Positions 22,555 through 33,834 of a DNA stretch of 64,000 nucleotides are shown piece after piece. Source of the stretch: Eurosta solidaginis (taxonomy: Eukaryota > Arthropoda > Insecta > Diptera > Tephritidae); assembly GCF_040869045.1 (NCBI RefSeq), contig NC_090323.1:271068392-271132391 (forward strand). Direction: 5' to 3'. The notes under the pieces are model-generated. The model ran no database searches. It was not told the origin of the DNA and saw only the letters and a program-made list of their open reading frames with translations. Every line of letters begins with the position of its first letter. Positions within the stretch are counted from its first letter, which is position 1. The translations under genes and the position numbers were made by a program.

Positions 22555-23265
22555 CCCTGCAATTTCCTCTAAAGTTTATGATCTACGAAAATTCATAGGA
22601 AATCCGGTATTGCAACTACGTTGGGACATTGCATCACGCTCAGAATATCTCGGAATTTTGAGGCTTCCATATACTGGAGGTCGAGTTCACGGAAACAATA
22701 CCAATCGGATACTACCCCACTATTTTTCAGGCAGAAATCCAAATAAATGATTTGGGAGCCAAAAACAAGGTTATATTGGGATGGGCATCAGTGACATCAA
22801 TTTACTATAACTACTTAGACAAGCAGGGTGCTTTAGCAACATTTTATGGTCCAGAGCCCTTCTGTGGATTCACAAGGGCACGAACTTGGGTAACCATAAG
22901 TAACTGGGAAACGAAGCAGTTCAGACAACACTGAATTTAATGTCCAAGGCAAAGGCAGTCCAAATTTTCAGCAACAAGAGCATTGGCCAAACTGATTAAT
23001 CTACGAACTCGCACTGGATATACTATACAGGACACTGTAGTCTACGATATCACCTAAGTAAGTTAAATCTATCAAATACACAAATCTGTCCTTTTGTGAG
23101 TTGGATGTTGAAACGCCGGTTCACATTCTCTGCGAATGCGTCACTCTAGCACGGCATGCCGTGACTCTTAATCCCGTCAAGAGATGGAGTAAAAATCCTG
23201 GACCTTAAAAACCTCCACATACAGTAATAGGCTAAATGGTCAAGCACAATATGGTTTACGACGCG
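22555..23265 (+). pseudogene. Relic of LINE ORF2 end with RNase H and Cys-rich tail
   Basis: Second copy of the family at 12045-13125, here on the + strand. In one frame it reads DKQGALATFYGPEPFCGF and then NWETKQFRQH, the end of the RNase H domain of I/LOA/R1-type LINEs. Downstream, in broken frame, CELDVETPVHILCECVTLAR gives the Cys-His tail of such ORF2 proteins. Several stops interrupt it, so it cannot be functional. Confidence 0.75.
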
Positions 23266-23715
23266 CAGATTCACACTTTGATGTGCCAAATTATTTTTAT
23301 TATTACTTCATACAAGTTATCATAATGATTACAAAGTTATTATTATAAAATAAAAACATAAAATACGAATTTTTATTGTCGCTTACCTTGATATAATCAA
23401 AAAATTATATATAGATTTCGATATTTTTAAAGTAATTGCGATATTGAGGTCGTTCGTTGTGATTATCTTAGTACTTTCGATGTGAGGAATCTGTAAAAAT
23501 AGAAAATAAGACAAATAGGTATGTATCAATGAAAACAAAACGATTACAAATTTTCCTCATCTCATCAAATATGTAACAACATAATGTGAATAAACTGCAC
23601 ACAACTTTGTATTTGATAACTTTGTACATACACATACATATGTACATATAGTACGCATACATCAGCCGTTAGTTTTCCATATTGATTTCAATTAATTTTA
23701 AATTTTCCACATTAG
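23266..23715. other. No recognised feature
   Basis: AT-rich, intron-like sequence ending in an acceptor-like TTTTAAATTTTCCACATTAG. Confidence 0.45.
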
Positions 23716-23882
23716 CGACAAGGTATCATCAAACAAACACCAATGAGAGAAAACATTAACCGAACAACAACAAACGGGGTCAACAATGCCACTCAAGTAA
23801 TGGACATGCGGTTTATATCACCACAAGCTGGCATCCAATTCCAAGAACTAAATGGAGTTGCACAAGTTGACGAATTACAAAG
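23716..23882 (+). CDS. Candidate host coding exon, protein not recognised
   Basis: 167 nt bounded by an AG acceptor at 23714-23715 and a GTAAAC donor at 23883. Only one frame is open through it, phase 0 at the start: it begins RQGIIKQTPMREN and ends VAQVDELQ plus two bases of a split codon. The other two frames stop within about 45 bases. Base composition (many CAA/ACA codons, about 43 percent GC) contrasts with its AT-rich flanks. It belongs to no repeat family seen here. I do not recognise the protein. It is the best candidate for host coding sequence in the window. Confidence 0.5.
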
Positions 23883-24478
23883 GTAAACCTCTTTTACAGT
23901 GGTACTCCAACATTACGACAATCATTGCTACCACGATTTCAAACACCAAATCTGTGTGATCAGGTTTTTTCATTGAGTTAAAAGTATTTGTATTTATTTA
24001 AATCGATCTTGAGATCATACAACGCAGTTAAAGGAATGGAATGAATAGAATGGTTTGAGTTACTGTGCAATGCTTCTTTGTGATGAGTTTCTTCAATAAA
24101 GTTTCACTCAAACCGAACGGAGTACAGTTTTCGATAATTTCTATTGAGACAAAGGGATATATGCGGACTATGTGTCTGAGTTATTCCATGCTTCTTCAAC
24201 ATGAAGACAAGTTATGTATGGATATGAGAGTAAAACAAATATCAAATATGCTTAAAGAAAAATTTAATCGCATTTAATTAGCCAGACAGGTTCATATTGA
24301 TTTCTAAAATTATTGATATTAAAGAAAAATTACGAAATTTGCACATGACGATGTTTACCAGGACATGTTTCTGAATTTCACTTTTTCATCAGCTAGCTGC
24401 ACGCTTTGTAAATTGTCTCTAAGTATTGCCTTTTTTGTTGCTATTCCTTTTAAACACAATTGGGTATATATGTATATG
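23883..24478. other. No recognised feature
   Basis: Intron-like AT-rich sequence. The block around 24335-24380 (AATTTGCACATGACGATGTT) partly recurs inverted near 29760-29880. Confidence 0.4.
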
Positions 24479-25149
24479 GGGTATTCCATCCCATTTCGAC
24501 CAATTTTGAACCCGACCCCTTTAGAATTGGCTGAAAGTTTTTCTTCTTTTTCTAGCTTACGAAAGACGTTTTTCAGAATTTTTTCAAATTTTTTCATCCA
24601 ACTCAAAAAAAGTTATGAATTAAAAAAAAAAACCGTTTTTGTTTTCAAAATGCTATAACTTTTTCAAAAATTGACCGTTTTGGGTCTTTTTTTTTAATTT
24701 GTTTTAAATGTACTTTTCGGAAAAAATACAAAAAAATTTTTAAAAGTTTTTTTTTTAATTTTTCAGTTTTTCGAGATTTTTAGAAATCGGCCCACTCCGG
24801 GATTAGTGGGGATGATTGCAGAATTGATTGGCTTTTTATGAGAAAAAAAAATGGCGAAATTCTAAAAATCTCGAAAAACTGAAAAATTAAAAAAAAAACT
24901 TTAAAAATTTGTTTGTATTTTTTTTACATTTAAAAACAAATTAAAAAAAAAAAAAGATCCCAAACGGTAAATTTTTGAAAAAGTTATAGCATTTTGAAAA
25001 CAAAAACGGTGTTTTTTTTTAAATTCATAACTTTTTTTGAGTTGGATGAAAAAATTTGAAACAAGTAAGGAAGGTTAAGTTCGGGTGTAACCGAACATTA
25101 CATACTCAGTTGAGAGCTATGGTGACAACACAAGGGAAAATAACCATGT

Positions 25150-28140
25150 AGGAAAATGAAACGAGAGAAACCCTGGAATGTGTATCAAATGAAAGGCATT
25201 AAAGAGTATTTTATGAGGGAGTGGGCCATAGTTCTATAGGTGGACGCCATTTAGGGATATAGCCATAAAGGTGGATCAGGGTTGACTCTAGAATGCGTTT
25301 CTACGATATGGGTATCAAATGAAAGGTGTCAATGAGTATTTTAAAAGGGAGTAATCCTTAGTTCCATAGGTGGACGCCGTTTTGAGATATCGCCACAAAG
25401 GTGGACCAGGGGTGACCCTAGAATTTGTTTGTACAATATGGGCATCAAACGAATGGTGTTAATGAGTATTTTAAAAGGGAGTGGGCCTTAGTTCTATAGG
25501 TGGATGCCGTTTCGAAATATCGCCATAAAGGTGGACCAGGGGTGACTCTAGAATGTGTTTATACGATATGGGTATCAAATTAAAGGTATTAATGAGGGTT
25601 TTAAAAGGGAGTGGTGGTTGTTGTATAGGTGGTCGCCTTTTCGAGATATCGCCATAAAGGTGGACCAGGGGTGACTCTAGAATGCGTTTGTACGATATGG
25701 GTATCAAATGAAAGGTGTTAATAAGTATTTAAAAGAGAGTAATCCTTAGTTCCATAGGTGAACGCCGTTTCGAGATATCGCCATAAAGGTGGACCAGGGG
25801 TGACCCTAGAATTTGTTTGTACAATATGGGTATCAAACGAAAGGTGTTAATGAGTATTTTAAAAGGGATGGGCCTTAGTTCTATAGGTGGGCGCCGTTTC
25901 GAGATATCGCCATAAAGGTGGGCCAGGGGTGACTCCAGAATTCGTACGTGCAATATGGGTAACAAACAAAAGGAGTTAATGAGTATCTTAAAAGGGAGTG
26001 GCCCTTAGTTCTATAGGTGGACGCCTTTTCGAGGTATCGCAATAAAGGTGGACCAGGGGTGACTCTAGACCAGGGATGCACCTTAACGTTAAGCTAATCG
26101 TTTATCAAAAAATTTCCACCGTTTCCGTTGAAACACTTCGAAATATTATCGATAAAGAAATTATCAAAATAAATTGTATCTCGTTTTTAACCGAAACGAA
26201 AAGCTTTCGTTAACGTTAAAAACGTTAACAAAAACGTGATACTTTATGTTTGAATTGTGCTGGCAATGCTACAGCCATGGTGAAGCCGTAAGGTGGCAAC
26301 AACGAGCGCACATACACACACAAACTCTATGTAATTTGTTTGTGTAATTCGTTGGTGGTAATGTCAAAAATACTCTGAGAAATGTTCGTACTGTCAAAAT
26401 TCAAGAGAAAAGTTGCAATCAGCTTGGCTAATGCTTTCACCTTTAATGACTCCGCCATCAATCAGCTTTGCCAGCATAGTTTGAAATTAATAATCAACAT
26501 AAACGATTTGATTTCGTTTTGATATGGCAGAAAACGAAACGAAATCATTTCGTTAATTTGACGATCTTAACGTTAATAAACGAAACGAAATGAGTTCGTT
26601 TCGTTTATTAACGTTGATTATCGTAACGAAATGATATCGTTTCGTTGGTTAAGCATGCCTGCTCTAGACTTTGTTTGTACGATATGGGTTTCAAATTAAA
26701 AGTATTAATGAGGGTTTAAAAAGGGAGTGGTGGTTGTTGTATAGGTGGTCGCATTTTCGAGATATTGCCATAAAGGTGGACCAGGGGTGACCCTAGAATT
26801 TGTTTGTAAAATATGGGTATCAAAAGAAACGTGTTAATGAGTATTTTAAAATGGAGTAATCCTTAGTTCCATAGGTGGACGCCGTTTCGAGATATCGCCA
26901 TAAAGGTGGAGCAGGGGTGACCCTAGAATTTGTTTGTACAATATGGGTATCAAAAGAAACGTGTTAATGAGTATTTTAAAAGGGAGTAATCCTTAGTTCC
27001 ATAGGTGGACGCCGTTTCGAGATATCGCCATAAAGGTGGGTATGTAATATGGGTATCAAACAAAAGGAGTTAATGAGTATCTTAAAAGGAAGTGGCCCTT
27101 AGTTCTATAGGTGGACGCGTTTTCGAGGTATCGTAATAAAGGTGGACCAGGGGTGACTCTAGACATTGTTTGTAAGATATGGGTATCAAATGAAAGGTGT
27201 TAATGAGTATTTTTAAAAGGGAGTGGGCCTTCGTTCTATAGGTGTTCGCTTTTTCGAGATATCGCCATAAAGGTGGACCAGGGGTGACCCTAGAATTTGT
27301 TTGTAAAATATGGGTATCAAAAGAAACGTGTTAATGAGTATTTTAAAAGGGAGTAATCCTTAGTTCCATAGGTGGACGCCGTTTCGAGATATCGCCATAA
27401 AGGTGGGTATGTAATATGGGTATCAAACAAAAGGAGTTAATGAGTATCTTAAAAGGAAGTGGCCCTTAGTTCTATAGGTGGACGCGTTTTCGAGGTATCG
27501 TAATAAAGGTGGACCAGGGGTGACTCTAGACTTTGTTTGTACGATATGGGTTTCAAATTAAAAGTATTAATGAGGGTTTTAAAAGGGAGTGGTGGTTGTT
27601 GTATAGGTGGTCGCATTTTCGAGATATCGCCATAAAGGTGGACCAGGGGTGACCCTAGAATTTGTTTGTAAAATATGGGTATCAAAAGAAACGTGTTAAT
27701 GAGTATTTTAAAAGGGAGTAATCCTTAGTTCCATAGGTGGACGCCGTTTCGAGATATCGCCATAAAGGTGGGTATGTAATATGGGTATCAAACAAAAGGA
27801 GTTAATGAGTATCTTAAAAGGAAGTGGCCCTTAGTTCTATAGGTGGACGCGTTTTCGAGGTATCGTAATAAAGGTGGACCAGGGGTGACTCTAGACATTG
27901 TTTGTAAGATATGGGTATCAAATGAAAGGTGTTAATGAGTATTTTTAAAAGGGAGTGGGCCTTCGTTCTATAGGTGTTCGCTTTTTCGAGATATCGCCAT
28001 AAAGGTGGACCAGGGGTGACTCTAGAATGAGTTTGTACGATATGGGTATCAAATTAAAGGTATTAATGAGAGTTTTAAAAGGTGTGAAGGCGTTTTCCAG
28101 ATATTGGCCAAAATGTGGGCCAGGGTGACCCAGAACATCA
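25150..28140 (+). repeat. Tandem array, ~130-bp units with higher-order repeats
   Basis: About 19 units recur with spacing of 129-130 bases, each carrying GATATCGCCATAAAGGTGGA, CCAGGGGTGACTCTAGA and TAGTTCTATAGGTGGACGCC. A shortened unit (AAAGGTGGGTATGTAATATG) occurs at 27035, 27402 and 27767, giving a higher-order period of about 366 bases; a 732-base period is seen for the CTCTAGACATTGTTTGTAAG units at 27161 and 27893. A single related unit lies at 43640-43770. Open frames across the array are only a product of the repeat. Confidence 0.92.
26071..26661. mobile_element. hAT-type MITE inserted in the satellite array
   Basis: 591 bp with ends CAGGGATGCACCTTAACG and, as reverse complement, CAGGCATGCTTAACC. 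The 8-bp target CTCTAGAC, part of the satellite unit, is duplicated at 26063-26070 and 26662-26669. The interior is rich in AACGTTAACG and ACGAAACGAAATG motifs near the ends. No transposase is present. Confidence 0.93.
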
Positions 28141-29543
28141 TATGTTGGATACCGCTACTTTATTTATATATGTAATACCTGCCCAGATTTTAAGGGTTTT
28201 TTATTTCGCCCTGCAGAACTTTTTCATTTTCTTCTACTTAATATGATAGGTGTCACAACCATTTTATAAAGTTTTTTCTAAAGTTATATTTTGCGTCAAA
28301 AACCAATCCAATTACCATGTTTCATCTCTTCTTTCGTATTTGGTAGAGAATTATGGCATTTTTTCATTTTTCGTAATTTTCGATATCGAAAAAGTGGGCG
28401 TGGTCATAGTCGGATTTCGTTCATTTTTCATACCAAGATAAAGTGAGTTCAAGTAAGCATGCGAACTAAGTTCAGTAAAAATATTTCGATTTTTGCTCAA
28501 GTTATCGTGTTAAAGGCCATGCGGAAGGATAGACGGACGACTGTGTATAAAAACTGGGCGTGGCATTAACCGATTTCGCCCATTTTCACAGAAAACAGTT
28601 AACGTCATAAAATCTATGCCCCTACCAAATTTCAAAAGGATTGGTTAATTTTTGTTCGACTTATGGCGTTAAAAGTATCCTAGACAAATTAAATGAAAAA
28701 GGGCGGAGCCACGCCCATTTTGAAATTTTCTGTTATTTTTGTATTTTGTTGCACCATATCATTACTGGAGTTGAATGTTGACATAATTTACTTATATACT
28801 GTAAAGATATTAAATTTTTTGTTAAAATTTTACTTTAAAAAAATTTTTTTTTTAAAAGTGGGCGTGGTCCTTCTCCGATTTTGCTAATTTTTATTAAGCG
28901 TATATATAGTAATAGGAGTAACGTTTCTGCCAAATTTCATCATGATATCTTCAACGATTGCCAAATTACAGCTTGCAAAAGTTTTAAATTACCTTCTTTT
29001 AAAAGTGGGCGGTGCCACGCCCATTGTCCAAAATTTTACTAATTTTCTATTCTGCGTCATAAGTTCAACTCACCTACCAAGTTTCGTCGCTTTAGCTGTC
29101 TTTTGTAATGAATTATCGCACTTTTTCGGTTTTTCGAAATTTTCGATATCGAAAAAGTGGGCGTGGTTATAGTCCGATATCGTTCATTTTAAATAGCGAT
29201 CTGAGATGAGTGCTGAGGAACCTACATACCAAATTTCATCAAGATACCTCAAAATTTACTCAAGTTATCGTGTTAACGGACGGACGGACGGACGGACATG
29301 GCTCAATTAAATTTTTTTTCGATCCTGATTATTTTGATATATGGAAGTCTATATCTATCTCGATTCCTTTATATATGTACAACCAACCGTTATCCAATCA
29401 AACTTAATATACTCTGTGAGCTCTGCTCAAATGAGTATAAAAATTCTGAAAAACGTCTTTCGTAAGCTAGAAAAAGAAGAAAAACTTTCAGCCAATTCTA
29501 AAGGGGTCGGGTTCAAAATTGGTCGAAATGGGATGGAATACCC

Positions 29544-30769
29544 TACATATACTATATGTTTTTAATACTAATTGTGTGGAATATATTCAGGCGCGTTCAA
29601 CAGAACTTAGTAACATTAAATTTTTAACAGTCCGTTATTAGCAATGCTTCCACTGTTCACTATTATATCAATATTATCTATATGTATTTAAGCAGCGAGA
29701 CACGATAATATTGTTTTAAACACTTTTTTTGTTATTGATATTAGAGAAAAGTTAGGAAATTCTAACACGGCAATGGTTACTAGGATATGCTTCTGAATTA
29801 CAGCTAACGAAGGCTAACTGATGAAGAAATGAAATTCAGAAACATGTCCTAGTAAACATCGCCGTGTGCAAATTTCATAGCTCATCTCTAATACCAATAA
29901 CGAAAAATTCAATATCATAACAAAGTGAACACTACCAATTTATTTACCTAAAAACTAAGCATCGTTAAAACCTGGAGTTTGACATTTTGTGTTGTATAAA
30001 ATTCTTTTTAACTCGTTTTTCTTTCTAATGCCATAATGATCGCCCCATAACCACATCTCCATTTTTAGGCCAACTGCATCAAAGTTGTCTGCCTCAACCT
30101 AGCAGGTGCAGGAATGTCACTCAGGGCCCTAATTAGGAAAAAACGGTGATGAACATAATCGGTTTAAGCATCGCTTCGGCTGAATAGCAATCGAAGTCCA
30201 GACTTGCTAATGCTGTGCACACCGGCTTCCGTAACATAAATATGTATGTACAGTTGCGAGTAAAATGACAGCAAAATTTATGATAAGAGTTTACTAGATA
30301 GGAAAGGGATCGAAATATTTAGAGGTATTAAAAGGTCCATTTAGAATTCTGAAATCCTGCAACCGATCTTTAAGTAATTACTCATTGAGCTAGAAACATG
30401 GAAGCTTACACATATTTCAGGTCACCTTGATAATGCAACATAAGGAGAAAATTAAGAGATGACAAAAAGTTTTTAATTACTTCCAATATGTAAATAGACC
30501 AGAAGAAACGAAAAGTGTCTCATTAAACAAAGACATAATCTTGTTGAACTTTGATATTCAAATTTTAATATAACCACTCTAAAAATTTGTATGAGAAACA
30601 AAAATATAAAGGTTGAGCGCACATGGCCGGACTTAGGTAAAGATTATATCGAAGGTCTATTTATTGCTGATACAATTTTTTACAGTGGTTATGCTAAAAG
30701 CGAGATTTTTCGTTTCTTCGGGTCCATTTATGTAAAGGAAGTACTTACAAATTTTGTATCTTCTTTTTA
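29544..30769. other. No supported gene; one splice-bounded short frame
   Basis: Mostly AT-rich. At 30069-30149 a 26-codon frame (ANCIKVVCLNLAGAGMSLRA...) follows an acceptor-like TTTTTAG and ends in TGA. It is too short to support alone. Confidence 0.4.
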
Positions 30770-31255
30770 CAGCTTTTATTTTTGTCCATTCCTTATTCCA
30801 TTAAGCTTCCAAACCCATTCCAATCACACTCCTACACCCACTCCCACTCCTACTCAACACTTCCATTGTCATTCCCCCTACCACTTCCACCCCCTCTCCC
30901 ACTACCCAAAACTTTCACCTCAATTTCCTCCTAAATGGAATCTCTATACCAACATTGAATATCTACTTCACCTGACCGATTTCAATATTAATCTGGTACC
31001 TGATTGAAATCGGATTCATTTTAATATATAAGATATAGATAGATAATTAAGACGTTCTCGTGACCGATAATATTCCTCTGCGATGTAAACTGGCATTAGT
31101 CGTATTGTAGCTTTCCTCTACCTCAACCTCCCTCTATTTTTCTGCATCTCCTTTCCTTTTATTGCTTCCTCTCCTCCCTATTATCCCTTCGCACTTTCAC
31201 CATTTTTTTCCATTTCCTACTTCCCCTTTCTTTCCTCTACCTCACCCTCTCAAGT
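30770..31255 (+). repeat. Polypyrimidine tracts
   Basis: 30770-30910 (CCACTCCCACTCCTACTC) and 31105-31250 (TTCCTCTACCTCAACCTCCC) are long C/T-rich stretches. Between them, 31005-31043 resembles on the - strand a Helitron start (TCTATCTATATCTTATATAT) preceded by A. The open frame covering 30591-31007 is low complexity. Confidence 0.5.
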
Positions 31256-31449
31256 ATTAAGCTAGGCAAAGTACACCACAAGGAAAAGTTTCTCAAATAT
31301 TAACTTGGCCATAAACTAGATTTTTTTGATGAGGTCAGTTCTTAGTTCATTTCACGGAAAGAAAATTTTCCCAAATAACAAGGTAGTGGAGGAAGTAACC
31401 CTGTGTGAAACCTCATGGAAATCGCACCATAAATAATTTTTTTTAGAAT
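31256..31449. other. No recognised feature
   Basis: AT-rich spacer. Confidence 0.4.
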
Positions 31450-31806
31450 AAATAAAAATAAATGTAAGGCGCGATAACCTCCGAAGAGATCTAAGGCCGA
31501 GCTTCTCTTCCAATTTGCGTCGTGCTCCTATTTTTTTCCTACAAATTGGCGGGATGGGACCTACCTGTTTTATGCCGACTCCGAACGGCATCTGCAAAGC
31601 AGATGAGTTTTCACTGAGAACTTTTCATGGCAGAAATACATTCGGAGTCCTTGCCAAACACTGCCGAGGGGCGACCCCGCTTAGAAAAATTGTCTTCTAA
31701 TTGAAAAAACTTGTTTCTAAAGTTTTTGATGTTGCTTTTCCCGGGGCGCGAACCCAGGATCTTCGGTTTGGTAGGCGGAGCACGCTACCATCACACCAGG
31801 TCGGCC
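31450..31806 (-). mobile_element. tRNA-derived SINE, near full length
   Basis: Reverse copy with all family blocks from the A-rich tail (TAAATAAAAATAAATG) to the head GGCCGACCTGGTGTGATGG. B-box-like GGGTTCGCGCCCCGGG is present. No clear target duplication. Confidence 0.9.
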
Positions 31807-32733
31807 ATTTATTCACTTCCCGGAAATATGATAATGAAAACGAACCAAATTGTGAATATAATGCATTCTCAAATGCCCCTGAACGCTGACAAAAAATTTT
31901 ACCAAAATCAGTCGTGTCGCTCAGGAGGAGTTCAGTCACAAGTACACGTACAGAAGAAATATACATATTTGTGTTCATACCTAGTGTACACTCTGACTTT
32001 GTCCCGCCCGAAAATTGTCTTGCCTACATTCAAAAAGTGAGCCTCGCTTCCCCTCTTTACCATTATCGTCTACTTTATTCTCCATTTTTTTTTTTGTTCA
32101 TCCCTTATTCCACTTATGTCCTTCCAACTCTCACTTTCCTCAATCTCATTCCCACCCCAACTCTCACTCCGACTTCAAGTCTCGCTCTAACTAGCGAATT
32201 TAAATTTCTCCTAATAGGGGACGGATTTTAAAAAACGTTTACGAGTTTTTTCTTAATGTTTCTGAATTGGCTTACGTATGTAGTTGCCATTATGTTATTC
32301 ATTAAAGTTTTTTAATTAACCAAATAAAGAAAAATAAAAATAACTAATGAAGTTTGAAAATAATTTGTTTTGCAATTTCTTTACTCGCAGATGTACATAC
32401 ATACATAAACGAGTGTGAATGGACATCAGCAGAATATCAAGAAAATTTTACGTCTAATACTCACAGCAAATAAAGAGTGGCTTTATACACTGACTGCAAC
32501 ATGAAACTGGGTGCAAGTACAAACCAGTTCCATACAACTTTGGCCACGTGCCGAAAGCGCGACTGATGAATATACATACAAACAAATTACTACATACATA
32601 TATACATATATACGTACACATATTTGTATGCCTAATGTAGACACAATGTACCTTAAGAGTTCATCATATTACACGATTACAGCATTTTGAAGGTGAATTG
32701 ATTAAGGATGGAGGTGCAGAGGTATTTTTGGCC
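31807..32733. other. Polypyrimidine tract and AT-rich sequence
   Basis: 32040-32190 is C/T-rich (CTCATTCCCACCCCAACTCT). 32390-32640 has many ACATATA and TACATACA microsatellite-like runs. No gene is supported. Confidence 0.45.
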
Positions 32734-32771
32734 TATTTAAGTGCACACAAAACAGTTTGGAAGTAGTCAGT
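32734..32771 (+). promoter_or_regulatory. Candidate Pol II core promoter
   Basis: TATTTAA at 32734-32740 lies about 30 bases upstream of an initiator-like TCAGT (A at 32769), followed by unusually GC-rich GGTCCGGCGGCGGC. The spacing suits an insect TATA/Inr promoter. The first downstream ATG frame of some length starts at 32915 (62 codons, no domain). Confidence 0.25.
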
Positions 32772-33490
32772 GCACTAATCAATCGGTCCGGCGGCGGCTG
32801 CATACCTACTTAATCACTCAGACTCACTTCAGTAGCACCTTTATTATGTTGTAAATTTATTTATTTGATTATATTACGAAAATGTTTGTATGTGGAGCGT
32901 AGACGTCATGTGGGTTGGAAACAGTGCCCGCCCAACATTTTGTCTATCTAGCGGATGTAAACAATGTCACGTTTGTTGTTGTGCACGTGTATGTGGGCGG
33001 ACATGTATTCAGCCAAGCATTCAATTCATTGGTGGTGCATTTTGGTGTCGGCCTCAAATATGAAAAGTTGCATGCCGCATATGAAAGTGAAGCTGAATTT
33101 TGATGTTAGTACATCGCTTCAAAATCTAAACATTTGCACAAGGATCACTTGCTGCGTTGTCATAATTTAACAACCAGATGTCCACAGTGGTGTGAGGCGT
33201 CATTACGCACCTAAATAAACCCACTACATGGATGGACGTGAAAAAACTTTGTATGACCTTTGACCACGGGTAAAACTTTTCTGGTTGCCGCGTCAAGGAG
33301 GAATTTTGAGAATTCATTTATACATAATGGTTTCTTCAATAATCCTAACAACTTTCAGCAGCATAAAAATTTTGGTCCCTACACTAAGTACTATTTTTTT
33401 TTTTTTTTTTGGTTATTTGACCATACTACATATGTTTTATGTTATTGTATTTTCCTCCTATATCGGCCTGTTATAATTTTGTCATATACT
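32772..33490. other. No supported gene
   Basis: Unique-looking sequence; the frame at 32915-33103 is not supported by any domain. Confidence 0.4.
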
Positions 33491-33680
33491 AGAGTTCGCC
33501 CAGTGGTTGAAACTCAGCAACTTCAGACGTCATTTTACCTCTGCTTTCCATTGCTTTCTATTATTTCCTTTGCTTTCCTGACCATAGCTTTATTTTCCTC
33601 TCTTCATTTCCTTTCTTACCATTTCTTTCGATTCCATTCCTCTTTCCTTCCCTTTCCTTTATTTAATTTTATTTAAATAA
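33491..33680 (-). repeat. Polypyrimidine repeat with Helitron-like end
   Basis: Begins ACTAGAGTTCGCCCAGTGG, which on the - strand would be a CTAG terminus followed by T, then a C/T-rich stretch of about 140 bases. The other end is not recognisable. The Helitron at 34581-35935 has a purine-rich tract in the same relative place. Confidence 0.35.
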
Positions 33681-33715
33681 AAAAGCTTTTTTTATTTCTG
33701 CCACTAAAAATCGTA

Positions 33716-33834
33716 CCAGTGAAACTCATCTGCAGATGTCGTTCATAGTCGGTATAATAATAGATCTAGGTCCCGTCCCCCCAATTTGTAGGAAAGTAGC
33801 ATGATGCAAATTGGGACAGAAGCTCGGCCTAAAT
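33716..33834 (+). repeat. SINE fragment (3' half)
   Basis: Contains GTGAAACTCATCTGCAGATG, GGTCCCGTCC, AATTTGTAGG and GAAGCTCGGCCTAAATC, diverged from the reference copy. Confidence 0.8.

Larger units (their letters stand above)
25072..29440 (+). repeat. Expanded mini-me/INE-1-like repeat carrying a satellite array
   Basis: Begins CAAGTAAGGAAGGTTAAG and the hairpin GTTCGGGTGTAACCGAAC, ends GCTCAAATGAGTATA, and has the (GGAC)n tract at 29276-29297. Between the head and the conserved GTGGGCGTGG blocks it holds the tandem array at 25150-28140. It is about 4.4 kb against roughly 0.9-1.3 kb for the other copies. It sits inside the right arm of the palindrome. Confidence 0.88.
24479..29543. repeat. 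Long palindromic (foldback-like) element interrupted by a 4.4-kb insertion
   Basis: The left arm 24479-24790 starts GGGTATTCCATCCCATTTCG. The right arm is split: 24852-25071 plus 29441-29543, ending CGAAATGGGATGGAATACCC. The arms are about 310-320 bases and nearly perfect reverse complements, separated by a loop of about 60 bases around CCCACTCCGGGATTAGTGGG. Removing the insertion restores the right arm exactly as predicted from the left arm (six As in the TTTG-A-TTCTG run). No target duplication or coding sequence is seen. Confidence 0.88.

Noticed and set aside
25471..27685. Several 66-78-codon frames with repeated HLYGDISKRRPPI-type residues on the - strand
   Set aside because: They are translations of the 130-bp tandem array; the repeat explains both openness and similarity.
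25150..28140. CRISPR-like regular repeat array
   Set aside because: Units are contiguous 130-bp repeats without unique spacers, in a eukaryotic transposon.
30591..31007. 138-codon frame on the + strand
   Set aside because: The second half is a Pro/Thr/His low-complexity translation of a C/T-rich tract; the first half has no domain or supporting context.
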